From: Rickettsiales bacterium | Lineage (GTDB): Bacteria > Pseudomonadota > Alphaproteobacteria > G027485855 | DNA length: 64,000 bases | Direction: 5' to 3' | Assembly: GCA_027485855.1 (NCBI GenBank) | Contig: JAIXQD010000001.1 | Coordinates: forward strand, 611,616 to 675,615 | In this document: positions 25,541-33,672 of the stretch, piece after piece | How positions within the stretch are numbered: position 1 is the stretch's first letter | Layout of the letters: the number at the start of each line of letters is the position of its first letter | The notes under the pieces: generated by a model | Databases searched by the model: none | What the model was told of the DNA's origin: nothing | The model's input: the letters and a program-made list of their open reading frames with translations, nothing else | Position numbers and translations under genes: made by a program

Positions 25541-26910
25541 GTGCCGTGTAAATCATAGGCATCGGCCTTGGTGATTTGCACTTGCACAATATCACCCACT
25601 TGCAAACTAGCCGCACCTTTGATTTTAACCTGACCATCAATCTCAGGCGCATCGCCTTGGCTACGGCCCAGGGCTTGCTTGCCTTTTATCTCATCGATAA
25701 TAACCGGCAGCGTTTGCCCCACCTTTTGTTGCAGGCGGGCGGCACTAATGGCTTGCTGCGTTTGCATAAAGCGATGCCAGCGCTGCTCTTTAATGTCTTC
25801 CGGCACGGCGGCGGCCACATTATTGGCTTCTGCCCCCGACACCGCCTCGTAGCGGAAACAACCGACGCGGTCGAGCTGCGCCTCTTGCAGCCATTGCAGC
25901 AGATATTCAAACTCGGCCTCGGTCTCGCCCGGAAAGCCGACAATAAAGGTTGAGCGCAAGGTCAGCTCGGGGCAAATTTTGCGCCAATTTTGCACACGCT
26001 CGAGGGTTTTTTCGCTGCTCCCGGGGCGGCGCATGCGCTTCAGCGTATCGGGGTGCGCATGCTGAAATGGTATATCAAGATAAGGCAAAATTTTGCCACT
26101 GGCCATAAGCTCGACCGCGGCATCAACATGCGGGTAAGGATAGACATAGTGCAAGCGCACCCAAGCGCCCAGCTCGCCCAGCTCTTTGGCTAAATCATAG
26201 AATTTGGCTTTAACCGCGCGGCCCTGCCATTGGCTTTCGGCATATTTAATATCGACACCATAAGCGCTGGTATCTTGCGAGATCACCAGCAGCTCTTTAA
26301 CGCCGGCTTTTACTAAACGCTCGGCCTCGCGCAACACATCAGCGGCGGGACGGCTGACTAAATCGCCGCGCAATTTTGGAATAATGCAAAAGCTGCAGCG
26401 GTTATTGCAGCCTTCCGAAATTTTAAGATAAGCATAATGACGCGGCGTAAGCTTAATGCCTTGCGGCGGCAATAAATCAACAAAGGGATTATGCACAGGG
26501 GGCGCCGCTTGATGCACCGCCTCTACCACGCTTTCATATTGCTGTGGGCCGGTAATGGCTAAAACATGCGGGTATTTTTCTAAGATACGCTCGGGCTCGG
26601 CACCAAGGCAGCCCGTCACAATCACCTTGCCATTTTCGGCCAAGGCCTCGCCAATCGCCGAGAGGCTCTCTTCGCGGGCGCTATCTAAAAAGCCGCAGGT
26701 ATTAACAATGACCACATCTGCGCCGGCATAATCGCCAGACATCTGATAACCTTCAGCGCGCAATTGTGTGAGAATACGCTCAGAATCAACCAGCGCTTTA
26801 GGGCAGCCCAAACTCACTAAGCCGAGCTTGGGGGCGCCAGTCTTAGGGGCACCAGTCTTAGGGGCACCAGTCTTGGGGGCATCTTGTTTTACAGCGTTCT
26901 GTTTTTGCAT
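25525..26910 (-). CDS. rimO: Ribosomal protein S12 methylthiotransferase RimO
   Basis: The 461-residue protein has the RimO order of domains. The MTTase N-terminal domain has [15 protein letters not shown] and [14 protein letters not shown]. The radical-SAM core has the CxxxCxxC motif in [17 protein letters not shown], and a C-terminal TRAM domain has [19 protein letters not shown]. It adds a methylthio group to the conserved Asp of ribosomal protein S12. The first 30 residues are unusual, with an APKTG repeat (about 3.5 units) before the family start. The stop lies inside another 15-bp repeat. Length is otherwise normal. Confidence 0.95.
   Translation of the reverse strand: MQKQNAVKQDAPKTGAPKTGAPKTGAPKLGLVSLGCPKALVDSERILTQLRAEGYQMSGDYAGADVVIVNTCGFLDSAREESLSAIGEALAENGKVIVTGCLGAEPERILEKYPHVLAITGPQQYESVVEAVHQAAPPVHNPFVDLLPPQGIKLTPRHYAYLKISEGCNNRCSFCIIPKLRGDLVSRPAADVLREAERLVKAGVKELLVISQDTSAYGVDIKYAESQWQGRAVKAKFYDLAKELGELGAWVRLHYVYPYPHVDAAVELMASGKILPYLDIPFQHAHPDTLKRMRRPGSSEKTLERVQNWRKICPELTLRSTFIVGFPGETEAEFEYLLQWLQEAQLDRVGCFRYEAVSGAEANNVAAAVPEDIKEQRWHRFMQTQQAISAARLQQKVGQTLPVIIDEIKGKQALGRSQGDAPEIDGQVKIKGAASLQVGDIVQVQITKADAYDLHGTVAAQ
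26831..26885 (+). repeat. 15-bp minisatellite at the 5' end of rimO
   Basis: Units GGGGCGCCAGTCTTA (26831), GGGGCACCAGTCTTA (26846), GGGGCACCAGTCTTG (26861) and a partial unit at 26876 run tandemly. On the minus strand they encode the repeated APKTG in the RimO N-terminus, in frame with the gene. Confidence 0.85.
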
Positions 26911-26990
26911 ATTAACTCAAGGCTCTTGTGCATTTGCGGTTATGGGCTTGTTTAGCACGGCAAATATATCGCTGTCAAAACCATCATTGC

Positions 26991-27018
26991 TTGCCGAATC
27001 TCGCATTTCGTTTACACT
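26991..27018 (+). promoter_or_regulatory. Possible promoter of the glycan operon
   Basis: TTGCCG (26991-26996) and TACACT (27013-27018) are 16 bases apart. The ATG at 27028 starts 9 bases after the -10 box and has no ribosome-binding site, which would fit a leaderless or near-leaderless transcript. Confidence 0.35.
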
Positions 27019-27027
27019 ACTGCATTA

Positions 27028-28197
27028 ATGACTCTCACCGCCTTCAATATCTCCGATTTGCCGCCCGCCGCCAGCCTTCTGCCCTATCTGCAGCGCATGG
27101 AAGCTTGCCGCTGGTATAGCAATTTTGGCCCGCTTAATGTCGAGCTGGAAGAAGCTGTGGCACAGCTTTACCGCAAAGAAGATAAATCGGGCGATGCTTT
27201 GCCCATTCAAACGGTGACATTATCAAACTGCACCTTAGCGCTGGAAATTGCGCTGCGGCTTATGGTGAAGCCCACAGCCGATGGCGCCAAACGCGTGCTG
27301 ATGCCCGCCATCACTTTTCCGGCTTGTCCGCAAGCGGTGCTGGCGGCCGGGGGCGAGCCTGTTTTAGCAGATGTTGATTTACAAAGCTGGCAACTGAGCC
27401 CCGCACTGGCCGCCGCGGTTCATGCGCGCACGCCGCTGGCCGCTGTAGTGCCAGTGGCCATTTATGGCATGCCAGTGCCTTTGGCCGAGTGGGAGGCCTT
27501 TTGCCAAAAAAATAATGTGGCTCTTATTATTGATGCGGCCGCCGCGTTTGAAATTCAAGCCGTGCCAAAAACGGGGGCAGTGGTGGTGAGTATGCATGCC
27601 ACCAAAGCTTTTGGTGCAGGCGAAGGCGGGTTACTGCTGACGCGTGATGCCGAATTGCGCGACGCCACAAGACGCATGAGCAATTTTGGCTTTGTCGGTC
27701 GCGAGAGCCAATCTTATGGCACCAATGCCAAATTATCTGAGTTTCATGCCGCTGTCGCTTTGGCACAACTCGCCCGCTGGCCGGAAACCAAGCGCAAACG
27801 CCGCCAACTTTTTGAAAAATTGCGCTCGGAATTACCCACCATCGCCCAGCCGCATAGTGCCTTAGGCAAAGCCGTGCCGGCATCGGTGCTTTTAGCCCTG
27901 CCCGATGGCCTCGCCCCGCTGCTTGCCGATTATTGTGCGCGCCAAAAAATTACCACACATCGCACCTATCTGCCGCCGCTTTACCGGCATTTGCATTTTC
28001 AGCATATGCAACTGGCGAACCGTGAAGGCATCACCATAACGCCGCACAATAGTGCCGAAGCAGCACAGCATATGCCAACATGCGAAAAACTTTTGGGCAG
28101 CCTCTTGGGTGTGCCGTTTCATCCCTTTCTCAGCGCCAGCGACCTACAGACTTTAGGTCGCGCGCTCAAAGACGGACTTAAAACCTATGGCTATTAA
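27028..28197 (+). CDS. DegT/DnrJ/EryC1-type sugar aminotransferase
   Basis: The 389-residue PLP enzyme belongs to the DegT family. It has ITFPACPQAVLAAGGEPVLADVD, IDAAAAFEIQ and the PLP-lysine block MHATKAFGAGEGGLL. It should aminate a keto sugar nucleotide, or a related substrate, for a surface glycan. The N-terminal region (RMEACRWYSNFGPLN) matches the family substrate loop. Active-site residues look intact. It is the first gene of a run of eleven tightly spaced plus-strand genes and overlaps the next by 11 bases. Confidence 0.85.
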   Translation: MTLTAFNISDLPPAASLLPYLQRMEACRWYSNFGPLNVELEEAVAQLYRKEDKSGDALPIQTVTLSNCTLALEIALRLMVKPTADGAKRVLMPAITFPACPQAVLAAGGEPVLADVDLQSWQLSPALAAAVHARTPLAAVVPVAIYGMPVPLAEWEAFCQKNNVALIIDAAAAFEIQAVPKTGAVVVSMHATKAFGAGEGGLLLTRDAELRDATRRMSNFGFVGRESQSYGTNAKLSEFHAAVALAQLARWPETKRKRRQLFEKLRSELPTIAQPHSALGKAVPASVLLALPDGLAPLLADYCARQKITTHRTYLPPLYRHLHFQHMQLANREGITITPHNSAEAAQHMPTCEKLLGSLLGVPFHPFLSASDLQTLGRALKDGLKTYGY

Positions 28198-28801
28198 GCT
28201 AGTAATAGCGGGTGCAGGCGGGCTTGGCCGTGAGATTGCGCTTTATGCCACAGCGCTGGGGTGGGAAGTTGTTGGCTTTATCGACGACACCAAAACACAA
28301 GACGATAAATTATTGCAGCCTATTTTAGGCGGGCTTAGCAACCATCAGCCCCGGCAAGATTGCCAATATCTGGTGGCGATTGGCGATAGCGCCGCGCGCG
28401 CCAAAATTGCCGCACAGCTTGCCAACAAGGGCGCGCATTTTGCCACCTTGCTGCATCCGTTGAGTGTGGTGGCGCCCAGCGCCGAAATTGCCGCCGGCAG
28501 CATGATTGCGCCTTTTAGCTGCATTGGCCCCAACAGCCAAATTGGCGCGCATAGTTTAGTGAATTGTCACAGCTGCATTGGCCATGATGTGCATCTGGCC
28601 GATTATGTCACAGTAGCGCTCAATGCCTCTGTTTGCGGCTATAGCATTTTACGCGAAGGCGCTTTTGTGGCGTCAAATTGCGTGATAACGCCGCACGCCG
28701 AAATTGGCGCTTATGCTAAAATTGCCGCTGGCAGTGTGGTGTATGGCAACATCGCCGACAAGGCCGAAGCTTTGGGCAATCCCGCCCGTACCAGAACATA
28801 A
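28187..28801 (+). CDS. NeuD-like sugar O-acyltransferase
   Basis: The 204-residue product begins with a Rossmann-like VIAGAGGLGREIALYATALG and ends with a left-handed beta-helix of hexapeptide repeats (IGPNSQIGAHSLVNCHSCIG, CVITPHAEIGAYAKIAAGS). This matches the NeuD/PglD sialic acid or bacillosamine acyltransferase group. A catalytic His is present in SCIGHDVHLADY. It likely acylates the amino group made by the preceding aminotransferase, which it overlaps by 11 bases. Confidence 0.87.
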   Translation: MAIKLVIAGAGGLGREIALYATALGWEVVGFIDDTKTQDDKLLQPILGGLSNHQPRQDCQYLVAIGDSAARAKIAAQLANKGAHFATLLHPLSVVAPSAEIAAGSMIAPFSCIGPNSQIGAHSLVNCHSCIGHDVHLADYVTVALNASVCGYSILREGAFVASNCVITPHAEIGAYAKIAAGSVVYGNIADKAEALGNPARTRT

Positions 28802-28812
28802 AAGAGCCGCCC

Positions 28813-29967
28813 ATGAGTACCAACCATATCCCCTTTAATCGCCCCTATTTTATTGGCAAAGAGCTGCTTTATATTGAAGAGGCCGTCACGAAAAACCGTC
28901 GGCTTTCGGGTGCGGGTGAGTTTACCAAACGCTGTGCTGCGTGGCTGACCCAACATTTGGGCGTGCATAAAAGCATTATCACCCACTCTTGCACCGCCGC
29001 GCTTGAGATGGCCGCTATCCTCACCGACCTTGGCCCTGGCGATGAAGTGATTATGCCCTCTTTCACTTTTAGCTCAACGGCCAATGCGGTGGTGCTGCGT
29101 GGTGCCACACCCGTATTTGTTGATATTCGTCCCGATACACTCAACATCAACGAAAATCTCATCGAACGCGCCATCACCAAAAAAACTAAAGGCATTTGGC
29201 CCATTCACTATGCCGGCTATCCCGCAAATATGAGCGCAATTATGTCGATTGCGCGCGCTCATAATATTCCCGTAGTTGAAGATGCCGCGCAAGCGCTGCT
29301 CTCGCAGCATGATGGCCGCTATATGGGCACAGTGGGCGATTTTGGCTGCTTGTCTTTTCATGAAACCAAAAATGTTATTGCGGGCGAAGGCGGGGCCTTG
29401 CTCATAAACAACCCCACTTACGCGCACCGCGCTGAAATTATTTGGGAGAAAGGCACCAACCGCGTTGATATGCTGCGCGGCCTTGTTGATAAATATACCT
29501 GGCTGGATATGGGCTCGTCTTATGCGCCGTCCGAGCTTATCAGCGCGTTTTTGTTAGCCCAGCTTGAACATGCCGAAAGCATTATTGCCAACCGGCGCGC
29601 CAGCCACGCGCTTTACCAGCAAAAATTAGCGCATTTGCAAAATATGATTATTTTACCAAAAGCCGATAGCGCCACGGCTGGCAATGGTCATATTTTTTAT
29701 ATTTTGCTGCGCACTGCCGCCGAGCGCGAAGAAATGCGTCATGCCCTCACTGCGCAAAGCATTAATGCGATTATTCATTATATCCCGCTGCATTCGGCGC
29801 CAGCTGGCTTAAAATTTTGCCGCACCGATGGCGGCACGCTGCCTATCACCGATGATTTAAGCGCGCGCTTGCTGCGCCTGCCGCTTTATTACGGCATGCA
29901 GGAAAGCGAGATTGATAGCGTGGTGCAGGCCATTGAAAACTTTTATGTCAAAAGGAAAAGCGCATGA
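28813..29967 (+). CDS. WecE-like sugar aminotransferase
   Basis: The 384-residue DegT-family enzyme has IPFNRPYFIGKELLYIEEAV, SCTAALEMAAILTD, EVIMPSFTFSSTANAV, VVEDAAQALLSQHDGR and the PLP-lysine block SFHETKNVIAGEGGALL. These match WecE/RffA, which forms dTDP-4-amino-4,6-dideoxygalactose. It is the closest family call in the cluster, and it points to a 4-amino-6-deoxyhexose. Rml-type dehydratases to supply the substrate are not in this window. It overlaps the PhyH gene by 4 bases. Confidence 0.87.
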   Translation: MSTNHIPFNRPYFIGKELLYIEEAVTKNRRLSGAGEFTKRCAAWLTQHLGVHKSIITHSCTAALEMAAILTDLGPGDEVIMPSFTFSSTANAVVLRGATPVFVDIRPDTLNINENLIERAITKKTKGIWPIHYAGYPANMSAIMSIARAHNIPVVEDAAQALLSQHDGRYMGTVGDFGCLSFHETKNVIAGEGGALLINNPTYAHRAEIIWEKGTNRVDMLRGLVDKYTWLDMGSSYAPSELISAFLLAQLEHAESIIANRRASHALYQQKLAHLQNMIILPKADSATAGNGHIFYILLRTAAEREEMRHALTAQSINAIIHYIPLHSAPAGLKFCRTDGGTLPITDDLSARLLRLPLYYGMQESEIDSVVQAIENFYVKRKSA

Positions 29968-30788
29968 CCCAACAGCCCGTAGCAAGCCTTTATGGCGTTA
30001 AAGAACGCACCGAGCTGCGCGACAAATTCGACCAGCACGCCGAGGAAATCAGGCTGCTTGGCTACACTGTGGTAGATAGCGGTTATAGTGATGCCGAACT
30101 TGCCGATTTTCGGGCGCGGCTTGATGCGCTGCAAGAGCAGCAAACCAAAGCCGCAGGCGGTGTTGCCGCACTTAAAGCCATTGGCGAAGCCAATACCGTG
30201 CGGCTCTTGCTGGCCGAAGATGATGCCTTTATTAAAACAGCCGCCAACGCCAATGTGATGGAAGTTTGCACGCGGCTTTTGGGCGATTATTTTATTCTCA
30301 ACCAGCAAAATGGCATTATCAACCCTGCGGGCGAAGCACATCACCAAACCGCTTATCATCGCGATTTGCCTTATCAGCATTATGTCTCATCGCGGCCGCT
30401 TTCTATCTCGGCACTTCTGGCGCTTGACCCTTTTCGCACCGATAATGGCGCCACATGGATGATGCCCGCCTCACAGCACCGCGAGCCGATGCCTGCGGCC
30501 AGCACCATCGAAAAGCTTGAAGTGCAACTCACCGCGCCTGCTGGCAGCTATTTAATGTTCGATAGTATGGTTTATCACAGGGCTGGCAATAATCGCAGCA
30601 ATGCCGTGCGGCGTGCGATTAATCATATGTACACCATACCATTATTTAAGCAGCAAATTGATATTCCCGCAGCTTGTGGCGAGCGCTACCGCACCCATGC
30701 GCAGGCGCGTTTACTGGGCTATGACAGTGCACCACCCACCAGCACAGCGGCCTTTCGGGCGCAACGTCTTGCCAAACAGGCGCAATAG
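29964..30788 (+). CDS. Phytanoyl-CoA dioxygenase (PhyH) family protein
   Basis: The 274-residue product has the Fe(II)/2-oxoglutarate oxygenase pattern: HxD motif in TAYHRDLPYQHYV and the distal His in FDSMVYHRAGNNRS, followed by the 2OG-binding Arg. It also shows LSISALLALDPFRTDNGATW. PhyH members hydroxylate lipids, sugars or small metabolites. In this context it may oxidise a sugar or its acyl group. It starts inside the stop codon of the WecE-like gene. Confidence 0.85.
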   Translation: MTQQPVASLYGVKERTELRDKFDQHAEEIRLLGYTVVDSGYSDAELADFRARLDALQEQQTKAAGGVAALKAIGEANTVRLLLAEDDAFIKTAANANVMEVCTRLLGDYFILNQQNGIINPAGEAHHQTAYHRDLPYQHYVSSRPLSISALLALDPFRTDNGATWMMPASQHREPMPAASTIEKLEVQLTAPAGSYLMFDSMVYHRAGNNRSNAVRRAINHMYTIPLFKQQIDIPAACGERYRTHAQARLLGYDSAPPTSTAAFRAQRLAKQAQ

Positions 30789-30791
30789 TTT

Positions 30792-31493
30792 ATGAGCAAG
30801 CGCGTCGCCATTGTGCAATCAAGCTATATTCCGTGGAAAGGCTTTTTTGACATTATCCGCCGTGTCGATGAGTTTATTCTTTATGATGATGTGCAATTTA
30901 CCCGCCGCGATTGGCGCAATCGCAACCAGATAAAAACGGCACAAGGGCTGCACTGGCTGAGTATTCCGGTCAAAAGCAAGGGCCGCTATGAGCAACTCAT
31001 CTGCGAGACTGAAATCAGCGAGCCCAGCTGGGCCGAGCAGCATTGGCAAAGCATTCGTCATGCCTATGGCAAAGCGCCGGCTTTTGCCACGCATGGCGCA
31101 CGGCTACAAAAAATATTTGAAAGTGCCGCACAGCAAACGCTGTTATCATCGGTCAATGGTGTGCTCTTGCGCGAGATTTGTGCGTGGCTGGGGCTTAACA
31201 CCAAAATCACTTCATCGCTTGATTATGTGGCACAGGGCAGCAAAACCGAGCGCTTAGTCAGCTTATGTTTAGCGAGCAAAGCCACGGCCTATTTATCGGG
31301 CCCTTCGGCCAAAGCCTATATGGAGCCCGAGCAATTCAGCGCGCATAATATCGCCCTCGATTACATAGATTACGGCCCCTACCCCACTTATGCGCAGCTG
31401 CATGGCGCGTTTGTGCATACTGTGGCTATTGTCGATCTGTTGCTGCATATGGGCGATAACGCCAAAGACTATATCAAGCCAGAGGCCGCATGA
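30792..31493 (+). CDS. WbqC-like protein
   Basis: The 233-residue protein starts VAIVQSSYIPWKGFFDIIRR and continues with DEFILYDDVQFTRRDWRNRN and GLHWLSIPVKSKGRYEQLIC, the hallmarks of the WbqC family found in O-antigen clusters. Members appear near aminosugar genes and are thought to be involved in N-acylation or related amino acid attachment, but the reaction is not settled. It overlaps the methyltransferase gene by 4 bases. Confidence 0.88.
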   Translation: MSKRVAIVQSSYIPWKGFFDIIRRVDEFILYDDVQFTRRDWRNRNQIKTAQGLHWLSIPVKSKGRYEQLICETEISEPSWAEQHWQSIRHAYGKAPAFATHGARLQKIFESAAQQTLLSSVNGVLLREICAWLGLNTKITSSLDYVAQGSKTERLVSLCLASKATAYLSGPSAKAYMEPEQFSAHNIALDYIDYGPYPTYAQLHGAFVHTVAIVDLLLHMGDNAKDYIKPEAA

Positions 31494-32113
31494 AAGATAT
31501 CACCAGCGCTGTTGCCGATTATTACGCTCATAAATTACAAACCCATGGTGTTACGCCCCTTGGTGTAGATTGGCGCGATGAGAACTCGCAAGAAAATCGC
31601 TTTGCGCAGTTGCACAAAGTTTTTTTGCATGCGCCACAAGCCAGCATTGGCGATATTGGCTGTGGCTATGGCGCCCTTTTGCCTTACTTACGCCGTCATG
31701 GCCACAAAGGCGATTATCATGGTTTTGACATAGCCGACGAAATGATTACCGCGGCCAAAGCCCAACATGCCGACCCCGCCAGCGCTTTTCATGTAGCAGC
31801 ACAGCCAGAGGCCGCCTTAGATTATTTAGTGGCATCTGGCATTTTTAATGTGCGCTTGCGTTTTGAGCCCGACGCTTGGCGCGATTACATGCTGCACACT
31901 TTGCAACAGCTGCACCATAAATCACGGCACGGCTTTGCTTTTAATTGCCTGACCAGCTATAGCGACCCCGAGCGCATGCGCGATGATTTATTTTATGTCG
32001 ATCCGTGCTGGCTGTTTGATTATTGCAAGCGCAATTTCAGCAAACAGGTGGCGCTGCTGCATGATTACGGGCTTTACGAATTCACCATCCATGTGCGCAA
32101 GGAGCAGCCATGA
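31490..32113 (+). CDS. SAM-dependent methyltransferase
   Basis: The 207-residue protein has the class I motif I in ASIGDIGCGYGALLPYLRRH and motif II-like YHGFDIADEMITAAKAQH. The rest is an alpha/beta domain with a substrate lid region (NCLTSYSDPERMRDDLFYVD). It likely methylates a sugar or amide of the glycan made by this cluster. It overlaps both neighbours by 4 bases. Confidence 0.85.
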   Translation: MKDITSAVADYYAHKLQTHGVTPLGVDWRDENSQENRFAQLHKVFLHAPQASIGDIGCGYGALLPYLRRHGHKGDYHGFDIADEMITAAKAQHADPASAFHVAAQPEAALDYLVASGIFNVRLRFEPDAWRDYMLHTLQQLHHKSRHGFAFNCLTSYSDPERMRDDLFYVDPCWLFDYCKRNFSKQVALLHDYGLYEFTIHVRKEQP

Positions 32114-32772
32114 AACAACTGATTATTTTTGGCGCCGGCGACATTGCCGAGCTGGCCCATTTTTATTTTACCACCGATGCCAAAAGAGAGGTAGCGGCCT
32201 TCACGGTGGATGCCGAATATATCACCGCGCCCACATTTTGGGATAAGCCCGTGGTGGCCTTCGAAGATATTAACAAGCTTTATCCGCCCGAAAAATATGA
32301 TGCGTTTGTGGCGATTAGCTATGCGCAAATTAATCAGCTGCGCGCCAAAAAATGCGCCGAGCTGCGCGCCATGGGCTATAATTTAGCCAGCTATGTCAGC
32401 AGCAAGGCTACTTATTTTAGTAATTTTGTTTGTGGCTGGAATTGCTTTATTTTAGAAGACAACACCATTCAGCCCTTCGTCACCATTGGCAATAACGTCA
32501 CGCTGTGGAGCGGCAATCATATTGGCCACCACTCCACCATCGAAGATAATGTATTTATTGCCTCGCATATTGTGGTGTCAGGCCATTGCCGTGTCAAACA
32601 AGGCGCTTTTATTGGCGTAAACGCCACCATGCGCGATGGCATTACAGTGGGCGAGCAAGCGGTGATTGGGGCGGGTGCCTTATTGCTTAAAAGCACCGCC
32701 GACCGCGCCGTTTATCCGGGTAAAGCCACCGAGCCCATCGAAAAAACCTCTGACCAGCTTAAAAAAATCTAA
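32110..32772 (+). CDS. NeuD-like acyltransferase (second copy)
   Basis: The 220-residue protein has a Rossmann N-terminal part (LIIFGAGDIAELAHFYFTTD) and a C-terminal hexapeptide left-handed beta-helix (VTIGNNVTLWSGNHIGHHST, GAFIGVNATMRDGITVG). The N-terminal half aligns by eye with the N-terminus of the fusion protein at 33673, so the two are paralogues. A His-containing turn (GNHIGHHS) is in place for catalysis. The 1-base overlap (TAATG) with the next gene indicates coupling. Confidence 0.87.
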   Translation: MKQLIIFGAGDIAELAHFYFTTDAKREVAAFTVDAEYITAPTFWDKPVVAFEDINKLYPPEKYDAFVAISYAQINQLRAKKCAELRAMGYNLASYVSSKATYFSNFVCGWNCFILEDNTIQPFVTIGNNVTLWSGNHIGHHSTIEDNVFIASHIVVSGHCRVKQGAFIGVNATMRDGITVGEQAVIGAGALLLKSTADRAVYPGKATEPIEKTSDQLKKI

Positions 32773-33665
32773 TGCGCTGGCGTGTTCTGGGCCATATTTT
32801 TAATGCGGCACAGCAAGCGCCTTTTATGCATAGCCATGCCGCCTATCCGATACCCGAATATTTGGGCAATGGCTTGCTGCGTATATTATTTACCACGCGT
32901 GACGCACAAAAACGCTCGCACCTCGCCAGCCTTGTTATCAATCTCTCGGCCCCACAAACAGTGTTGGATTTATCGACAACCGCGCTGCTGGCACCCGGTG
33001 AGATTGGCACTTTTGATGATAGTGGCGTCACAGCAGGCTGCCTTGTGCCCCACCCTGATGGCGACCGGCTTTATTATATGGGTTGGAATTTGGGCGTGCT
33101 GGCACCATGGCGCAATGCTTTGGGCGTGGCACTGCGGCCTAAGGGGCAAACGCATTTCACCCGCCTTAGCCCGGGCCCGCTTTTAGACCGCAGCCCCGCC
33201 GACCCTTATACGCTTTCTTATGGTCATGTGCTGCAACTCGGCGCACATGACTGGCGCTGGTGGTATGGCAGCTGCACCAGCTGGGGCAACAACCCTGAAG
33301 CCATGCGTCATGCCATTAAACTGGCCCGCAGCACCGATGGCATAAATTGGCAGCGCGATGGGCAGGCTGTGCTTGCGCCACAATCGCCAGATATTGCCCT
33401 GTCACGCCCATGGCTGCTGCAGCATAATGGGCAGTGGCATATGTGGTATTCTAGGCGTGCTGCGGGCGGAAATTATGTGCTGGCCCGCGCTGTTTCAGCT
33501 GATTTAGCACAATGGCAAAATGTCGGCGATGAGGTTTTTAACAACGCTGACGACACCAAACAATATGCCGCAACTTTTATGGCCGAGGGCGCACTTTATC
33601 TTATTTACGCCAGCGGACGATTTGGTGATAAAGGCCTTGCTTTAGCCATTGCCGAGAATCCATAA
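32772..33665 (+). CDS. Five-bladed beta-propeller glycosidase-like protein
   Basis: The 297-residue product shows repeated propeller-type strands: AAYPIPEYLGNGLLRILFTT, HPDGDRLYYMGWNLGVLAPW, DWRWWYGSCTSWGNNPEA, QHNGQWHMWYSRRAAGGNY and MAEGALYLIYASGRFGDKG. This matches GH32/43/130-like predicted glycosyl hydrolases that occur in polysaccharide clusters. No signal peptide is present, so it would act in the cytoplasm on a precursor, perhaps as a phosphorylase or transglycosylase. Catalytic residues cannot be assigned by eye. Confidence 0.7.
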   Translation: MRWRVLGHIFNAAQQAPFMHSHAAYPIPEYLGNGLLRILFTTRDAQKRSHLASLVINLSAPQTVLDLSTTALLAPGEIGTFDDSGVTAGCLVPHPDGDRLYYMGWNLGVLAPWRNALGVALRPKGQTHFTRLSPGPLLDRSPADPYTLSYGHVLQLGAHDWRWWYGSCTSWGNNPEAMRHAIKLARSTDGINWQRDGQAVLAPQSPDIALSRPWLLQHNGQWHMWYSRRAAGGNYVLARAVSADLAQWQNVGDEVFNNADDTKQYAATFMAEGALYLIYASGRFGDKGLALAIAENP

Positions 33666-33672
33666 AATCATT

